The notes beneath the pieces are model-generated. The model was not told where the DNA came from, searched no databases, and saw nothing but the letters and a program-made list of their open reading frames with translations. A stretch of DNA of 64,000 nucleotides from Pycnopodia helianthoides (lineage: Eukaryota; Echinodermata; Asteroidea; Forcipulatida; Asteriidae): assembly GCA_032158295.1 (NCBI GenBank), contig CM063258.1, positions 8,264,583 to 8,328,582 of the forward strand. Reading direction: 5' to 3'. Each line of letters begins with the position of its first letter. Position 1 is the stretch's first letter. Positions 63,684 through 64,000 of this stretch are shown here, in pieces. A program made the translations under genes and the position numbers.

Positions 63684-63824
63684 CAGCTCAGTGACCGCAG
63701 AAGTCCATTTGGATAGTAAGCAGAGTCCCTTGAGAGCCAGGTTGTACAGTTGCTTATTCTCTGCTTCTGAGTCCCCCGTGTTTTTCATTGCTGTGGTCAA
63801 CTGGTCATCTACATCAGTCACAGG
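63684..63824 (-). CDS. CYFIP: CYFIP-like exon (Sra-1/PIR121, WAVE regulatory complex)
   Basis: On the minus strand a 141-bp, phase 0-0 exon encodes 47 residues, PVTDVDDQLTTAMKNTG … ENKQLYNLALKGLCLL then SKWTSAVTEL. Acceptor CTAGATAG|CCTGTG, donor CTG|GTATGT. The second half lines up with the CYFIP segment that reads [22 protein letters not shown] in human, where the conserved YSWKL follows, apparently in the next exon. CYFIP proteins join Rac1 to the WAVE actin-nucleation complex and bind FMRP. About 13 of 29 aligned residues are identical, low for so conserved a protein, and the first half is not alignable, so a paralogue or another helical protein is possible. No following exon was found to the left; the gene would start to the right of the window. 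Confidence 0.5.
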
Positions 63825-64000
63825 CTATCTAGTATAGGGTTAGATAGCGAGGGAAATATTGATCGTTATGTGTCCCTATAATGTGATTAAATGTTTACCA
63901 ATGCCGGGTTTCAGTGTTGATTGGTGGCGTCAGTAGATGTGCCTGCTTCAGTTGATAGCATCAAATCAACTTTGAGATTTAGGTTGAAAATTTGAAACAT
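63825..64000. other. Intron or intergenic end of window
   Basis: No feature recognised; likely intron upstream of the CYFIP-like exon. Confidence 0.3.

Overview
The window is eukaryotic. Genes are split by introns with GT-AG borders, coding density is very low, and most of the sequence is repeats: tandem satellites, tRNA-derived SINEs, and short inverted-repeat transposons (MITEs). Both the repeat families and the affinities of the gene fragments point to an echinoderm, most likely a sea star; this is an inference from familiarity and was not searched. A 100-base N block at 36521-36620 shows that it is a scaffold from a draft assembly.

Genes sit at the two ends. On the minus strand at 2857-5894 are the first three coding exons of FOXRED1, a mitochondrial FAD-dependent oxidoreductase and complex I assembly factor; no later exon could be found before the left edge. 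On the plus strand at 56854-62012 is a complete five-exon arylacetamide-deacetylase-like serine hydrolase (AADAC/NCEH1 family). It has the HGGG, GDSAG, DCLRDDG and FHG motifs, but its last exon carries two single-base frame breaks, both beside homopolymers. On the minus strand at 63684-63824 is one exon resembling CYFIP (Sra-1/PIR121). A two-exon minus-strand gene start of unknown function is proposed at 52722-53359. Decayed retrotransposon or transposon coding sequence lies at 47-545 and 54898-55715.

The middle (about 14-51 kb) is repeat territory. 16594-23838 is a satellite of about 15 monomers of roughly 441 bp. 26639-27690 and 36621-40080 are arrays of a 313-bp satellite whose units carry the palindrome TGACGTCA. 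31255-35935 is a tandem array of 31 units of about 149 bp, each holding a tRNA-like sequence with an A box, a B box and a T-run on the minus strand. Two compound duplications link these blocks: [313-bp satellite + diverged 441-bp monomer + block A 28302-31249] recurs as [36621-40080 + 40081-40810 + block B 41042-45965], and block C (14262-16592) recurs as block D (49753-51245). Because the copies differ by insertions, the window contains both filled and empty sites for several transposons, which gives their ends, target-site duplications and relative ages.

Sequence quality falls sharply on both sides of the N gap (a 282-base poly-A, homopolymer-inflated text, satellite units with missing bases). 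Fine detail between about 35.2 and 38.1 kb should be distrusted, and the frame breaks in the deacetylase gene may have the same cause.
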